A DNA stretch of 64,000 nucleotides. Origin: Burkholderiaceae bacterium. Its GTDB lineage: Bacteria > Pseudomonadota > Gammaproteobacteria > Burkholderiales > Burkholderiaceae_E. This document shows positions 16,244 through 24,935 of the stretch, in pieces. The stretch is taken from positions 7,357 to 71,356 of the forward strand of contig JADJVQ010000037.1 in assembly GCA_016710525.1 (NCBI GenBank), read 5' to 3'. Positions within the stretch are counted from its first letter, which is position 1. Each line of letters begins with the position of its first letter. The notes under the pieces were generated by a model. It searched no databases. It was given only the letters and a program-made list of their open reading frames with translations, and was not told where the DNA came from. The position numbers and the translations under genes were made by a program.

Positions 16244-16846
16244 GTGACCCTCTACGAACTCAAGCCCCGCTTCCAGTCGCTGCTGCGCCCGATGGTCGCC
16301 ACGATCGCGCGGCTCGGCATCACCGCCAACCAGGTCACCCTGGCCGCGGCGCTGCTGTCGGTCGGCATCGGCGGGTTCGTCGCAGCCCGCGCCGACACCC
16401 CGGCCGTGTTCGCGCTGCTGCCGGCGTGGCTGCTCGTGCGCATGGCCTTCAACGCGATCGACGGCATGCTGGCCCGCGAGTTCGGCCAGCAGACCCGCTT
16501 GGGCGCCTACCTGAACGAACTGACCGACGTGGTCTCCGATGCCGCGCTGTACCTGCCCTTTGCCTTTGTGGCGCCGTTCTCCGCGCACTGGGTGTGGGCC
16601 GTGATCGCCCTGGCGGGATTGTCGGAGTTCGCCGGCGCCCTGGGCCAGGGCTTGGGCGGCACACGCCGCTACGACGGCCCGATGGGCAAGAGCGATCGCG
16701 CCCTCGTGTTCGGCGTACTGGGCACCTGGGTCGCGGTAGCGGCACCGCTGCCCGAGCTGGCGGCCTGGGCGATGCCGGCGATCGCTGCCCTGCTCGCCTG
16801 GACCGTGTTCAACCGGGTACGGCGCGGCCTGCAACCTGCCGCCTGA
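16244..16846 (+). CDS. ynbA: CDP-alcohol phosphatidyltransferase (YnbA-like)
   Basis: 200 aa from a GTG at 16244. This start is chosen because TLYELKPRFQSLLRP at the N-terminus matches my recollection of E. coli YnbA (TLYQIKPLFQSLLRP). The family transfers a phosphatidyl group from CDP-diacylglycerol to an alcohol in the inner membrane. The signature runs from Asn70 to Asp99: D73-G74, A77-R78, G87, D95, D99. Two positions that are Asp in the canonical motif are Asn here (Asn70, Asn91), as I recall for YnbA too. Several membrane helices are evident. It heads a six-gene operon and is 27 nt from the next gene. The acceptor alcohol is unknown. Confidence 0.85.
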   Translation: MTLYELKPRFQSLLRPMVATIARLGITANQVTLAAALLSVGIGGFVAARADTPAVFALLPAWLLVRMAFNAIDGMLAREFGQQTRLGAYLNELTDVVSDAALYLPFAFVAPFSAHWVWAVIALAGLSEFAGALGQGLGGTRRYDGPMGKSDRALVFGVLGTWVAVAAPLPELAAWAMPAIAALLAWTVFNRVRRGLQPAA

Positions 16847-16873
16847 CCCACTTCAAACAGCAAGGGATTCGCC

Positions 16874-18733
16874 ATGACCAGCATCGCCCTCCATAACGCG
16901 GCCGGCATCGACCCGCATGTCCCGGCGGCCGTCCGCAATCCGGCAGGTGCGGCGCCGCGCACCGCCGCCGAGGCCGTATTCCGGACCCACGATGGCGTCG
17001 ACCTGTTTTATCGCCACTGGCCTGCGCTGCGCGGTCCGGCCCGCGGCGCGGTGCTGCTGTTTCATCGCGGACATGAACACTCCGGGCGGATCGCTCACCT
17101 GGTCGACGAACTCGGCATGGATGACTTCGCCTTCTTCGCCTGGGACGCGCGCGGCCACGGCCACTCGCCCGGCGAACGTGGATTCAGCCCGAGCTTCGGC
17201 ACCAGTGTGCGCGACATCCAGACCTTCACCCAGCACATCGAAGCCGTCCATGGCCATCGGGTGCAGGACATGGCGGTCGTCGCGCAAAGCGTCGGGGCGG
17301 TGCTGGCCACCACCTGGGTTCATGACTACGCGCCGCCGATCCGCGCGATGGCCGTTGCCTCGCCCGCGTTCAAGGTCAAGCTGTACGTGCCGTTCGCCCG
17401 CGCCGGGCTGGCACTGATGCAAAAGCTGCGCGGCAACTTTTTCGTCAACAGCTACGTGAAGGCCAAGTTCCTGACCCACGACCCGGCGCGCATCGCCTCC
17501 TACGACAGCGACCCGCTGATCGCGCGCGCGATTTCTGTGAACATCCTGCTGGGCCTGTACGATGCCGCAGAACGGGTGGTCGGCGATGCCGGCGCGATCA
17601 CCGCGCCCACGCTGATGCTGGTGTCCGGCGCCGACTGGGTCGTGCATCACGCCCCGCAGCATGCGTTCTTCGACCGCCTGGGCTCGCCCGTCAAGGAGCG
17701 CGTCGTGCTCGACGGCTTCTACCACGACACCCTGGGCGAGCGCGATCGCGCGCCGGCCGTGGCCAAAGTGCGCGAGTTCGTGCTGCGCCAGTTCGACGCG
17801 CCGACCACGCCGGTGTCGCTGCTGCAGGCGCACCGAGCCGGGTTCACGCAGCGCGAGGCCGATGAGCTCGCCCGGCCGCTGGCGCCCCTGTCGCCGCGCG
17901 GCCTGTACTGGAGCGGCACGCGCGCCGGGCTGCGCCTGGGCGGCGCGCTGTCCGAAGGCGTTGCGCTGGGGCACCGCACCGGCTTCGACTCCGGCAGCAC
18001 GCTGGACTATGTCTATCGCAACCAGGCGCGCGGCGCCGGTCCGCTCGGGCGGCTGATCGACCGAAATTATCTGGAATCGATCGGCTGGCGCGGCATCCGC
18101 CAGCGCAAGCTGCATGTCGAAGAACTGGTGCGCCTGGCGATGGCCCGCCTGCGCGAGGCCGGCTCGCCGGTGCGCGTGCTCGACATCGCCGCCGGCCATG
18201 GCCGCTACGTGCTCGAGGCCCTGCAGCGCTCGCCGCAGCAGGCGCATTCGCCTGGCGCGCCGCCCCTGCCCGACTCGATCCTGCTGCGCGACTACTCCGA
18301 TCTGAACGTCGAGGCCGGTGCGCAGCTGATCCGCGACAAAGGCCTGCAGGCGATCGCCGAATTCCGCAAGGGCGACGCCTTCGACGCCGACAGCATCGCC
18401 CGCGTTTCGCCGCGGCCCACGCTGGGCATCGTCTCGGGCCTGTACGAACTGTTCCCCGACAACGACATGGTCAGCCGCTCGCTGTCGGGCATGGCCGCGG
18501 CGATCCCGGAGGGCGGCTATCTGGTCTACACCGGCCAGCCCTGGCATCCGCAGCTCGAACTCATCGCCCGTGCACTGACCAGCCACCGCGGCGGCCAGGC
18601 CTGGGTGATGCGCCGGCGCACCCAGCAGGAGATGGACCAGCTGGTCGCGGCCGCCGGTTTCGTGAAGTGCGAACAGCGGGTCGACGAATGGGGCATCTTC
18701 ACCGTCAGCATCGCGCGCCGCAGCGCGGCCTGA
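16874..18733 (+). CDS. ynbC: Alpha/beta hydrolase fused to class I SAM methyltransferase (YnbC-like)
   Basis: 619 aa. N-terminal half: monoacylglycerol-lipase-like alpha/beta hydrolase with VLLFHRGHEHSGR, AWDARGHGHSPGERG, nucleophile elbow AQSVG (Ser139; the first Gly of G-x-S-x-G is Ala), SGADWVVHH (candidate acid) and DGFYHDTLGE (candidate His). C-terminal half, from about residue 415: SAM-dependent methyltransferase with motif I VLDIAAGHGRYVLEAL and a later GIVSGLYELFPDN segment. This fusion is characteristic of E. coli YnbC. No signal peptide, so probably cytosolic or membrane-associated. It sits between YnbA- and YnbD-like genes, with 2 nt before the next start. A role in trimming and methylating a lipid head group or acyl chain is inference. 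Confidence 0.85.
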   Translation: MTSIALHNAAGIDPHVPAAVRNPAGAAPRTAAEAVFRTHDGVDLFYRHWPALRGPARGAVLLFHRGHEHSGRIAHLVDELGMDDFAFFAWDARGHGHSPGERGFSPSFGTSVRDIQTFTQHIEAVHGHRVQDMAVVAQSVGAVLATTWVHDYAPPIRAMAVASPAFKVKLYVPFARAGLALMQKLRGNFFVNSYVKAKFLTHDPARIASYDSDPLIARAISVNILLGLYDAAERVVGDAGAITAPTLMLVSGADWVVHHAPQHAFFDRLGSPVKERVVLDGFYHDTLGERDRAPAVAKVREFVLRQFDAPTTPVSLLQAHRAGFTQREADELARPLAPLSPRGLYWSGTRAGLRLGGALSEGVALGHRTGFDSGSTLDYVYRNQARGAGPLGRLIDRNYLESIGWRGIRQRKLHVEELVRLAMARLREAGSPVRVLDIAAGHGRYVLEALQRSPQQAHSPGAPPLPDSILLRDYSDLNVEAGAQLIRDKGLQAIAEFRKGDAFDADSIARVSPRPTLGIVSGLYELFPDNDMVSRSLSGMAAAIPEGGYLVYTGQPWHPQLELIARALTSHRGGQAWVMRRRTQQEMDQLVAAAGFVKCEQRVDEWGIFTVSIARRSAA

Positions 18734-18735
18734 CC

Positions 18736-20136
18736 ATGGACCGGGCCGGCTATCCAGACCGCTCGGGCCGCACGCCCGCTGCCGCGGCGTCCGCGCTGCC
18801 CGACGACGGGCGCCCCTGGCGCATGGCAGCGGCCTGGCTGCTGTTCCTGGGCCCGTTCTTTTTCGCCACCTACAACGCGGCCAACTGGCTGGCCTCGCAG
18901 CGTGCCCAGGTGCCGTCACTGGTCTTCGAGTGGGAGCGCACGCTGCCCTTCGTTCCCTGGACGATCGTGCCCTACTGGACCATCGACGCGTTCTATGCCG
19001 TGTCGCTGTTCCTGTGCCGCGACCGGGCGGAAGTCGGCACGCTGGGGCGCCGACTGCTGACGGCCCAGGTTATCGCGGTGCTCTGCTTCATCGTGTTTCC
19101 GCTGCGCTTCGCGTTCACGCAGCCGGCCGCGGACGGCGTCTTCGGTGCGATGTTCATTGCGCTGTCAGCCTTCGACAAGCCGTTCAACCAGGCGCCCTCG
19201 CTGCACATCGCGCTGCTGGTGATCCTGTGGGTGCACTACGCCCCGCGCTGCGCAGGAATGCTCCGGCTGGCCCTGCACGGCTGGTTCGCGCTGATCGGCG
19301 TCTCGGTGCTGACGACCTTCCAGCATCATTTCATCGACATCCCCAGCGGCGCCGCGCTCGGACTGTTCTGCCTGTGGCTGTGGCCGGCCGATCCTGCGCT
19401 GTCGCCGCTCGGAGCGGCCCGACGCCCGGACGACCCGGCCGCGCGCCGGCTGGCCTTGCGCTACGGTCTTGGCGCGCTGGCCTGCCTGGCCGCCGCGCTC
19501 GCGCTTCACGGCGCCGCGCTCTGGCTGCTCTGGGGCACGATCAGTCTCGGTCTGGTCAGCGCGGCTTATGCCGGGCTGGGTCCCGTCGTCTTCCAGAAGG
19601 ATGCGCACGGCCGCCTCAGCGTGGCGGCGCTCGGCCTGCTGGCACCCTACCTGCTCGGTGCGCGCGTCAATGTCTGGGCATGGACCCGTGGCCAGGCACC
19701 CGCCGTCGAGATCGCCGACGGAGTCTGGCTCGGGCGCTACCCGACACCGGCCATCCTGGCGCGCCTGCCGGTGCGCGGGATCGTCGACGTGTCGGCCGAA
19801 ATGACCGGTCGCCTCGCCTGGCCGGGCAAGCCGGCTTCGCCCGGCCTGCCGATCCGGGCCGTGCCGGGGCTCGACCTGCTGGCGCCCGCGGGCCCTGCAT
19901 TGCACCGGGCGGCCGGTCTGATCGAGCAGGCCCGCGCCGGCGGACCCGTGCTGGTGTGCTGCGCGCTGGGGTATTCGCGCAGCGCGGCCGCGATCGCGGT
20001 CTGGCTGGTGTACACCGGACGCAGCGCCGACATGGCCGCGGCCATCGAACGGATTCGCCGCCTGCGCCCGGCGATCGTGCTGGATGCCGGCCGCCTCGAG
20101 GCGGCACTGCTCACCCCGGCCGCGGCCCGGTCATGA
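18736..20136 (+). CDS. ynbD: PAP2-like membrane phosphatase fused to dual-specificity phosphatase (YnbD-like)
   Basis: 466 aa. The N-terminal two thirds contain several membrane helices with PAP2/inositolphosphorylceramide-synthase-like motifs: PSLHIALL (His157) and QHHFIDIPSG (His197, Asp201). After a further hydrophobic region comes a cytosolic dual-specificity phosphatase domain (about 345-466) with the CX5R loop CALGYSR (Cys409, Arg415). The residue before the catalytic Cys is Cys, not the usual His. The PAP2 first motif (KX6RP) is not obvious. The fusion matches E. coli YnbD. It overlaps the next gene by 4 nt (ATGA). It probably dephosphorylates a lipid phosphate made by neighbouring enzymes; substrate unknown. 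Confidence 0.83.
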   Translation: MDRAGYPDRSGRTPAAAASALPDDGRPWRMAAAWLLFLGPFFFATYNAANWLASQRAQVPSLVFEWERTLPFVPWTIVPYWTIDAFYAVSLFLCRDRAEVGTLGRRLLTAQVIAVLCFIVFPLRFAFTQPAADGVFGAMFIALSAFDKPFNQAPSLHIALLVILWVHYAPRCAGMLRLALHGWFALIGVSVLTTFQHHFIDIPSGAALGLFCLWLWPADPALSPLGAARRPDDPAARRLALRYGLGALACLAAALALHGAALWLLWGTISLGLVSAAYAGLGPVVFQKDAHGRLSVAALGLLAPYLLGARVNVWAWTRGQAPAVEIADGVWLGRYPTPAILARLPVRGIVDVSAEMTGRLAWPGKPASPGLPIRAVPGLDLLAPAGPALHRAAGLIEQARAGGPVLVCCALGYSRSAAAIAVWLVYTGRSADMAAAIERIRRLRPAIVLDAGRLEAALLTPAAARS

Positions 20137-20618
20137 CGCCCGACAGCGCCGGCCTGGGCGCCGCCGACCGCGATCTCGCGATGCTCGCAGCCAGCGCCAG
20201 CGCCACCGGCGAACGGCTGCAGTCGGCCGCCAACGCGGCCCTGCTGGCCGTGCTGGCCTCGGACCTGTTCGGTCTGCTGGCCATTCCCGGCGCCGCACGC
20301 GGCACACCGGTCATCGCGGCCGCCCTGCTCGGCACGGCGGCGCTGGCGATCTGGTCGTGGCAGACCTTGCTGGCCGTCCGGCTGGCGCTCGACACGCAGG
20401 TGTTCCGGGCATTCGCACTCGGCTCCGGCGAGCGCCTCGAGCCAGGCGGCTTCGACCAGGCCCTGGCCCGGGCCGGTCTGCGTCCGGCCGGCCCGCCGCG
20501 GAGCATGCAGGCGCGCTGGTTCGGTGCCCGGCGGCTGCTGGTGCAGCAGGCGATATGCCTGTCGGCGCTGGTGCTGACAGCGATCACCACCCTGGTGTGG
20601 ATTGGAGCGAACGCATGA
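20133..20618 (+). CDS. Unknown membrane protein in the phospholipid operon
   Basis: 161 aa; I do not recognise a family. Its start overlaps the previous stop (ATGA, 20133-20136) and its stop overlaps the next start, so it is embedded in a translationally coupled operon and is almost certainly real. Residues about 30-50 and 55-85 are hydrophobic (ANAALLAVLASDLFGLLAI and TPVIAAALLGTAALAIWSW). A third helix lies near the C-terminus (AICLSALVLTAITTLVWIG). The central part is amphipathic and contains no Cys or obvious catalytic motif. It may be an assembly or scaffold subunit for the lipid enzymes. I do not recall an equivalent in E. coli ynbABCD. Confidence 0.72.
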   Translation: MTPDSAGLGAADRDLAMLAASASATGERLQSAANAALLAVLASDLFGLLAIPGAARGTPVIAAALLGTAALAIWSWQTLLAVRLALDTQVFRAFALGSGERLEPGGFDQALARAGLRPAGPPRSMQARWFGARRLLVQQAICLSALVLTAITTLVWIGANA

Positions 20619-21256
20619 TGGCCTCACTGGTGGCACGCGCCATCAACCTCTTCGTCTACCTCGTGACCGGCGTGCGGGCCCGCTGGCTGGGCTGCGGTCC
20701 CGCGGCCACGCAGCGCGTGTACTTCGCCAACCATGCCAGCCACGGCGACTTCGTGCTCGTCTGGGCGGTGCTGCCCGCGATCCTGCGGCTGCGCACCCGC
20801 CCGGTCGCCGGCGCCGACTACTGGAACCGTTCGGCGTTGCGCCGATTCATCGGCGCGAAGGTCTTCCATGCGGTGCTGATCGACCGGGATCCCCAGTCCC
20901 GAACCGCCGACCCGGTCGCGATGATGGACGCCGCGCTGGCCGGCGGCGACTCGCTGATCATCTTCCCCGAGGGCACCCGCAACACCGGCGAGGCGCCGCT
21001 GCTGCCGCTCAAGAGCGGTCTGTTTCACCTGGCCTCGCGGCGCCCCGACATCGAATACGTGCCGGTGTGGATCGAGAACATCGGCCGGGTGCTGCCCAAG
21101 GGCATGCTGCTGCCGGTGCCGCTGCTGTGCAGCGTGAGCTTCGGCACGCCGATCACGCTGGCCGCCGGCGAGACCCGCGACCAGTTCCTGGCCCGTGCGC
21201 GCGCCGCGATGCTGTCGATGCGCCCGCACAGCACTTCGGAGGCGAGCTCGACATGA
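20615..21256 (+). CDS. 1-acyl-glycerol-3-phosphate acyltransferase family protein (PlsC-like)
   Basis: 213 aa from the first of two consecutive ATGs at 20615, overlapping the preceding stop. The PlsC family acylates lysophosphatidic acid or related lysolipids on the inner face of the membrane. The catalytic HX4D is NHASHGD (His40, Asp45), and the substrate-binding motif is IIFPEGTR (FPEGTR 117-122). An N-terminal hydrophobic helix (LVARAINLFVYLVTGV) anchors it. Length is typical of the short PlsC group. It overlaps the CdsA-like gene by 4 nt (ATGA). Phosphatidate from this enzyme would be the direct substrate of the CdsA-like protein encoded next. Confidence 0.88.
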   Translation: MMASLVARAINLFVYLVTGVRARWLGCGPAATQRVYFANHASHGDFVLVWAVLPAILRLRTRPVAGADYWNRSALRRFIGAKVFHAVLIDRDPQSRTADPVAMMDAALAGGDSLIIFPEGTRNTGEAPLLPLKSGLFHLASRRPDIEYVPVWIENIGRVLPKGMLLPVPLLCSVSFGTPITLAAGETRDQFLARARAAMLSMRPHSTSEASST

Positions 21257-22188
21257 CCCGCATGCAGATGCTGTTCACCGGCGTATTCGGCACGCTGGCG
21301 CTGGCCAGCGTGATCGGCGGCTCGCTGAAGTTCGCGGTCGCACGCGGCCAGGCCCATGGTGTGATCGACAACCTGAATGCCCGCATCCGGGCCTGGTGGT
21401 GGATGGTCGCGCTGATCGGCATCGCCTTCGTGTTCAACAAGGGCGGCGTGCTGGTGCTGTTCGGGCTGGCCTCGTTCCTGGCGATGCGCGAATTTTTCTC
21501 GATGACCTACACCCGCCGCGGCGACCATGCGGCGCTGGCCCTGTGTTTTTTCGTCGTGCTGCCGGTTCAATACTGGCTGCTGTGGATCGGCTGGTATGGC
21601 CTGTATGCGATCTTCATTCCGGTGTACGCGTTCCTGATCCTGCCGGTGGCCGCCGTGCTGCAATCGGACACGGTTCGATTCCTCGAGCGCGTCTCGAAGG
21701 TGCAGTGGGCGGTCATGATCTGCGTCTATTGCCTGTCGCACGTGCCGGGTCTGCTGATGCTCGAGATTCCCGGGTACAAGGGCGAAAACCTGATGCTGAT
21801 CGCCTTCCTCATCATCGTCGTGCAGTCGAGCGACGTGCTCCAGTACGTCTGGGGCAAACTGATGGGCAAGCACCTCGTGGCGCCGCAACTGTCGCCCTCC
21901 AAGACCGTCGAGGGCCTGGTGGGCGGCGTGCTCTCGGCCACGCTGCTGGGCGCCGCGCTGTGGTGGATCACGCCGTTCAATCCCTGGCAGGCCGGCGCGA
22001 TCGCGTTCGTCATCAACCTGATGGGCTTCCTGGGCGGTCTGGTCATGTCCGCGATCAAGCGCGACCACGGCGTCAAGGACTGGGGCGCCTTGATCGAAGG
22101 GCATGGCGGCGTGCTCGACCGGCTCGATTCGGTCGTGTTCTCGGCGCCGATCTTCTTTCACATCGTGCGCTACTGGTGGGAGCCCTGA
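21253..22188 (+). CDS. ynbB: Phosphatidate cytidylyltransferase (CdsA/YnbB-like)
   Basis: 311 aa. It makes CDP-diacylglycerol from phosphatidic acid and CTP. It is strongly hydrophobic throughout, with about eight membrane helices. The C-terminal CDS signature is complete: SAIKRDHGVKDWG, then HGGVLDRLDS, preceded by LSPSKTVEGLVGG. The context (downstream of a PlsC-like acyltransferase, in an operon whose first gene uses CDP-diacylglycerol) indicates a dedicated paralogue rather than the housekeeping CdsA. E. coli YnbB is such a paralogue and, as I recall, has been linked to making the glycolipid MPIase. It is the last gene of the operon and is followed directly by a hairpin. Confidence 0.9.
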   Translation: MTRMQMLFTGVFGTLALASVIGGSLKFAVARGQAHGVIDNLNARIRAWWWMVALIGIAFVFNKGGVLVLFGLASFLAMREFFSMTYTRRGDHAALALCFFVVLPVQYWLLWIGWYGLYAIFIPVYAFLILPVAAVLQSDTVRFLERVSKVQWAVMICVYCLSHVPGLLMLEIPGYKGENLMLIAFLIIVVQSSDVLQYVWGKLMGKHLVAPQLSPSKTVEGLVGGVLSATLLGAALWWITPFNPWQAGAIAFVINLMGFLGGLVMSAIKRDHGVKDWGALIEGHGGVLDRLDSVVFSAPIFFHIVRYWWEP

Positions 22189-22205
22189 CGCGGGCCTGAC
22201 CCGCG
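22189..22205. terminator. Bidirectional hairpin after the phospholipid operon
   Basis: CGCGGG (22189-22194), CCTGA, CCCGCG (22200-22205) directly follows the cytidylyltransferase stop and lies 9 bases from the stop of the convergent P450 gene. Confidence 0.5.
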
Positions 22206-22214
22206 CCGGGCCGG

Positions 22215-23681
22215 TCAGCGTTCGCGCAGCCGCATCGTCAGGCCCACCGGGCCCATCGTGAAGGCCAGCAGTTCCTCGGTGTCGCCCGCCTGCGGGCTGC
22301 AGACACTGTCGATCTCGAAGCCTCCCAGCAGGATCGCCATCGCCATCTTCATCTCGAGCAGCGCCAGATTGCGGCCCGGGCACATCCGCGGGCCCGCGCC
22401 GAACGGCATCGACACGCGCTTGGCCGAACTGGCCGCCTGACCTGGACTGCCGTCGGCCAGCCAGCGCTCGGGCTTGAAGGCGAGCGGGTCGGGAAAGTGC
22501 CGCTCGTCCAGGCTGTCGTGACGCAGGATGCCGAAGATCCGGGTGCCGGCCGGAATGTGCACGCCGCCCAGTTCGCCGTCTTTCAGGGCCTCCACCGAAT
22601 GCAGCGGAGCGACCGGCTTCAGACGCATGGTTTCATGGGCACAGGCCTCGACGTACTCGAGCCGCCCGATCTGCTCCAGCGTGAAGGCGGTCGGATCGGG
22701 CGCCACCCGCAGCACCTCCTCGCGGGCCAGGGCCAGCGCCCGCGGATTGCGTGCCAGCAGATCGATCATCCACGCCAGTGAGTTGGCGGTGGTGTCTTCG
22801 CCGGCCAGCAGCATGGTCAGCACATTGCCGGCCACGTCGTTGTCGTCGACGCCGCTGTCGCCCTGGTCGGCGGCGACAATCATCGCCTCGAGCAGGTTGC
22901 GGGGGTTTTCGCGCCGCGCCGGATCGGCAGCCAGCCGCTCGCGGGCCTGGGAAATGAAGCCGTCGATGGCCGCCTTCACGGCGACGACACTGCGGTCCAG
23001 CCGCCGGTCGGCCGAGCGCTTCACGTAGCGCCACATCGGGATCGGCGACAGAATGCGCTTCCACAGAATCGGGAAGATCTGGTCGATGTGCTGCTGGATC
23101 ACATCCTGGTCGGATTCGAGCGTATTCACGTCAGCCCCGAAGGCCAGTCCGGCAATGGCGTCGACGGTGAAGCGCATCAGATCGGACTGCAGGTCGATGG
23201 CGGCCCGTTCGCGCGCGGCCTTTTGCCAGCGGCCGCGCAGGCGAAGGGCCACCTTGGCCAGCGACGGGAAATACACCTTCAGATGACGGGGGTCGAAGCC
23301 GGCCATCACCATGCGCCGCTGGCGCTTCCAGGCCTCGCCGTTGGCGCTGAAGACACCCACCTGGAAACCCATCTCGCGCACCAGGGCGGCACTCACCGGC
23401 GGGCGCCGAAATCCGTCGGGCCGATCGCGCAAGGCGGCGCTGAAAACCTCGTGGTCACCGACCACCATGAACTCGCGGCGTCCGATCCGGAACCGGTACA
23501 AGGGCCCGAGTTCGGCCGCCCAGCGTTCGAGGGTCTGGTGCATGGTGCCGGGTTTGATCTGCAGCATGTTGCCCAGCGCCGGCACCCCCTTGGGCGAGGG
23601 CAGCTCGGCAATGGCGCGCAGGCGGGGGGCAGTGGCGGCAGTGGCGGCGGGGCGATCGAGGTGAACGGGGCGAGCGGTCAT
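22215..23681 (-). CDS. Cytochrome P450
   Basis: 488 aa from the ATG at 23681; the frame stays open a further 95 codons upstream, but that stretch is Gly/Pro-rich and not P450-like. Motifs in order: oxygen-binding I helix MLLAGEDTTANSLAW, K-helix HETMRL (ExxR), and heme loop MPFGAGPRMCPGRNLALLEM with the axial Cys. The N-terminus lacks a membrane anchor, so it is a soluble bacterial P450. Family resemblance is to long-chain or fatty-acid-type bacterial P450s (length nearer CYP4/CYP102 heme domains than the 400-aa camphor type); substrate unknown. A SAM methyltransferase gene lies 128 nt upstream on the same strand. No ferredoxin or reductase is adjacent. Confidence 0.92.
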   Translation of the reverse strand: MTARPVHLDRPAATAATAPRLRAIAELPSPKGVPALGNMLQIKPGTMHQTLERWAAELGPLYRFRIGRREFMVVGDHEVFSAALRDRPDGFRRPPVSAALVREMGFQVGVFSANGEAWKRQRRMVMAGFDPRHLKVYFPSLAKVALRLRGRWQKAARERAAIDLQSDLMRFTVDAIAGLAFGADVNTLESDQDVIQQHIDQIFPILWKRILSPIPMWRYVKRSADRRLDRSVVAVKAAIDGFISQARERLAADPARRENPRNLLEAMIVAADQGDSGVDDNDVAGNVLTMLLAGEDTTANSLAWMIDLLARNPRALALAREEVLRVAPDPTAFTLEQIGRLEYVEACAHETMRLKPVAPLHSVEALKDGELGGVHIPAGTRIFGILRHDSLDERHFPDPLAFKPERWLADGSPGQAASSAKRVSMPFGAGPRMCPGRNLALLEMKMAMAILLGGFEIDSVCSPQAGDTEELLAFTMGPVGLTMRLRER

Positions 23682-23809
23682 CAAGGAGTCCTGGGTGCTT
23701 GGGAGGGCCGGGCGCAAACGGCTGGAGTGTGGCGGCGACTCGCCCGGCTGGCAAGGCATGAGCCGCGCCGGGCCCGGTTTCGGGGCTGGCAGTCGGGCGG
23801 CGCAGCCGT

Positions 23810-24868
23810 TCAGGCGGTCAGCGCGTAGAAGGCCATCACCGGACTGCGCACCGGCAGCGCCTGAAAGCCGCCGAATCCCGCCGCCATGGCCAGTTCGCGG
23901 GCCCGGGCCGGCCCCCAGCATGCTCCCAGGCCCGGCCCGCCCTGCGCCAGCGACTGCGGCACGCAATGCAGGCAGCTGATCGCATACAGCATCCGGGCAA
24001 ACGGATTGCCCAGGTTGTTCTCCAGGCGGTCGTCGACCGCCGGCTCCACCATCAGATAAGTTCCGCCCGGCGCCAGCGCGCTGCGGATGCGCGCGAGCAC
24101 CTCACCCGGGTCGGGCAGATCGTGGATCACGTCGAAGGTGGTGATCAGGTCATAGCCAGGCTGCGGCTCGAGGGCATCGGCGCCGGCCTGGATGAACCGG
24201 ACCCGGTCCTGCAGCCCCTGTTCGCGCGCATAGCCACGGGCAATCTCGATCGAGCGCGCGTCCAGGTCCAGGCCTTCGATCCGGGCATCGGGAAAGGCCT
24301 TGGCCAGGATCAGCGGCACCACCCCGGTGCCGCAGCCGACATCGATTGCCCGCCCCCCGGCCGTCAGCCGCTCGATCGCGCCAGGCACCGCCGGCAGCCA
24401 CGAGCGCACCAGCCGGTTCTCGTAGACCGGCCGGTTCATCTGCTCGAGCGCCAGGGGCATGCCGGCGCCGAACTCGGCAAACGACACGCCGCCGCCGCGC
24501 TCGAACGCGGCTGCCAGCCGCGGCGCCATCGCCATCAGGCCCGGCAGCCCGTCGAACAGGCCGCCCAGGAAATACTCGGACTGCGGCTGCGCGAAGAACA
24601 GCGCATGCTCTTCGGGCAGCGTGAAGCGTTCGCCGACCGGGTCGTACTCGACATAGCCGGCGCTGGCCATCGCGGCGAGCCATTCGGCCACGTTGCGCAC
24701 GCCGATGCCGGTGCATTCGGACAGTTCGGACGCGCTCAGCGCGCCAGCTCCCGCCATCGCCTTGAACAGCCCCACCCGCACGCCGACATGCACCAGTGCG
24801 GCCGCCATCGCCGTGCCGGCATCGCCAACGACCTTCTGCATGAACTGCTGGGATTTCGCCTTGTCCAT
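23810..24868 (-). CDS. Class I SAM-dependent methyltransferase with N-terminal winged helix
   Basis: 352 aa. Residues about 15-90 look like a winged-helix dimerisation domain (ALVHVGVRVGLFKAM, ALSASELSECTGIGVRNVAEWLAAMASAGYVEYD), as in O-methyltransferases and the Rv2258c-type group. The Rossmann domain follows: AIDVGCGTGVVPLILAKAFPDARIEGLDLD (motif I), then YDLITTFDVIHDLPDPGEVLARIRSALAPGGTYLMVEP. It probably methylates a small molecule. It precedes the P450 on the same strand, so the two may act on a common metabolite; this rests on position only. The gene starts 67 nt from the cheB stop. Confidence 0.82.
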   Translation of the reverse strand: MDKAKSQQFMQKVVGDAGTAMAAALVHVGVRVGLFKAMAGAGALSASELSECTGIGVRNVAEWLAAMASAGYVEYDPVGERFTLPEEHALFFAQPQSEYFLGGLFDGLPGLMAMAPRLAAAFERGGGVSFAEFGAGMPLALEQMNRPVYENRLVRSWLPAVPGAIERLTAGGRAIDVGCGTGVVPLILAKAFPDARIEGLDLDARSIEIARGYAREQGLQDRVRFIQAGADALEPQPGYDLITTFDVIHDLPDPGEVLARIRSALAPGGTYLMVEPAVDDRLENNLGNPFARMLYAISCLHCVPQSLAQGGPGLGACWGPARARELAMAAGFGGFQALPVRSPVMAFYALTA

Positions 24869-24935
24869 CGTGCGCCGTCCGTCTGTGGAAAATCAGGCCG
24901 CCGATGATGCCGTGAACGCAGCGACTATGCCAGGC

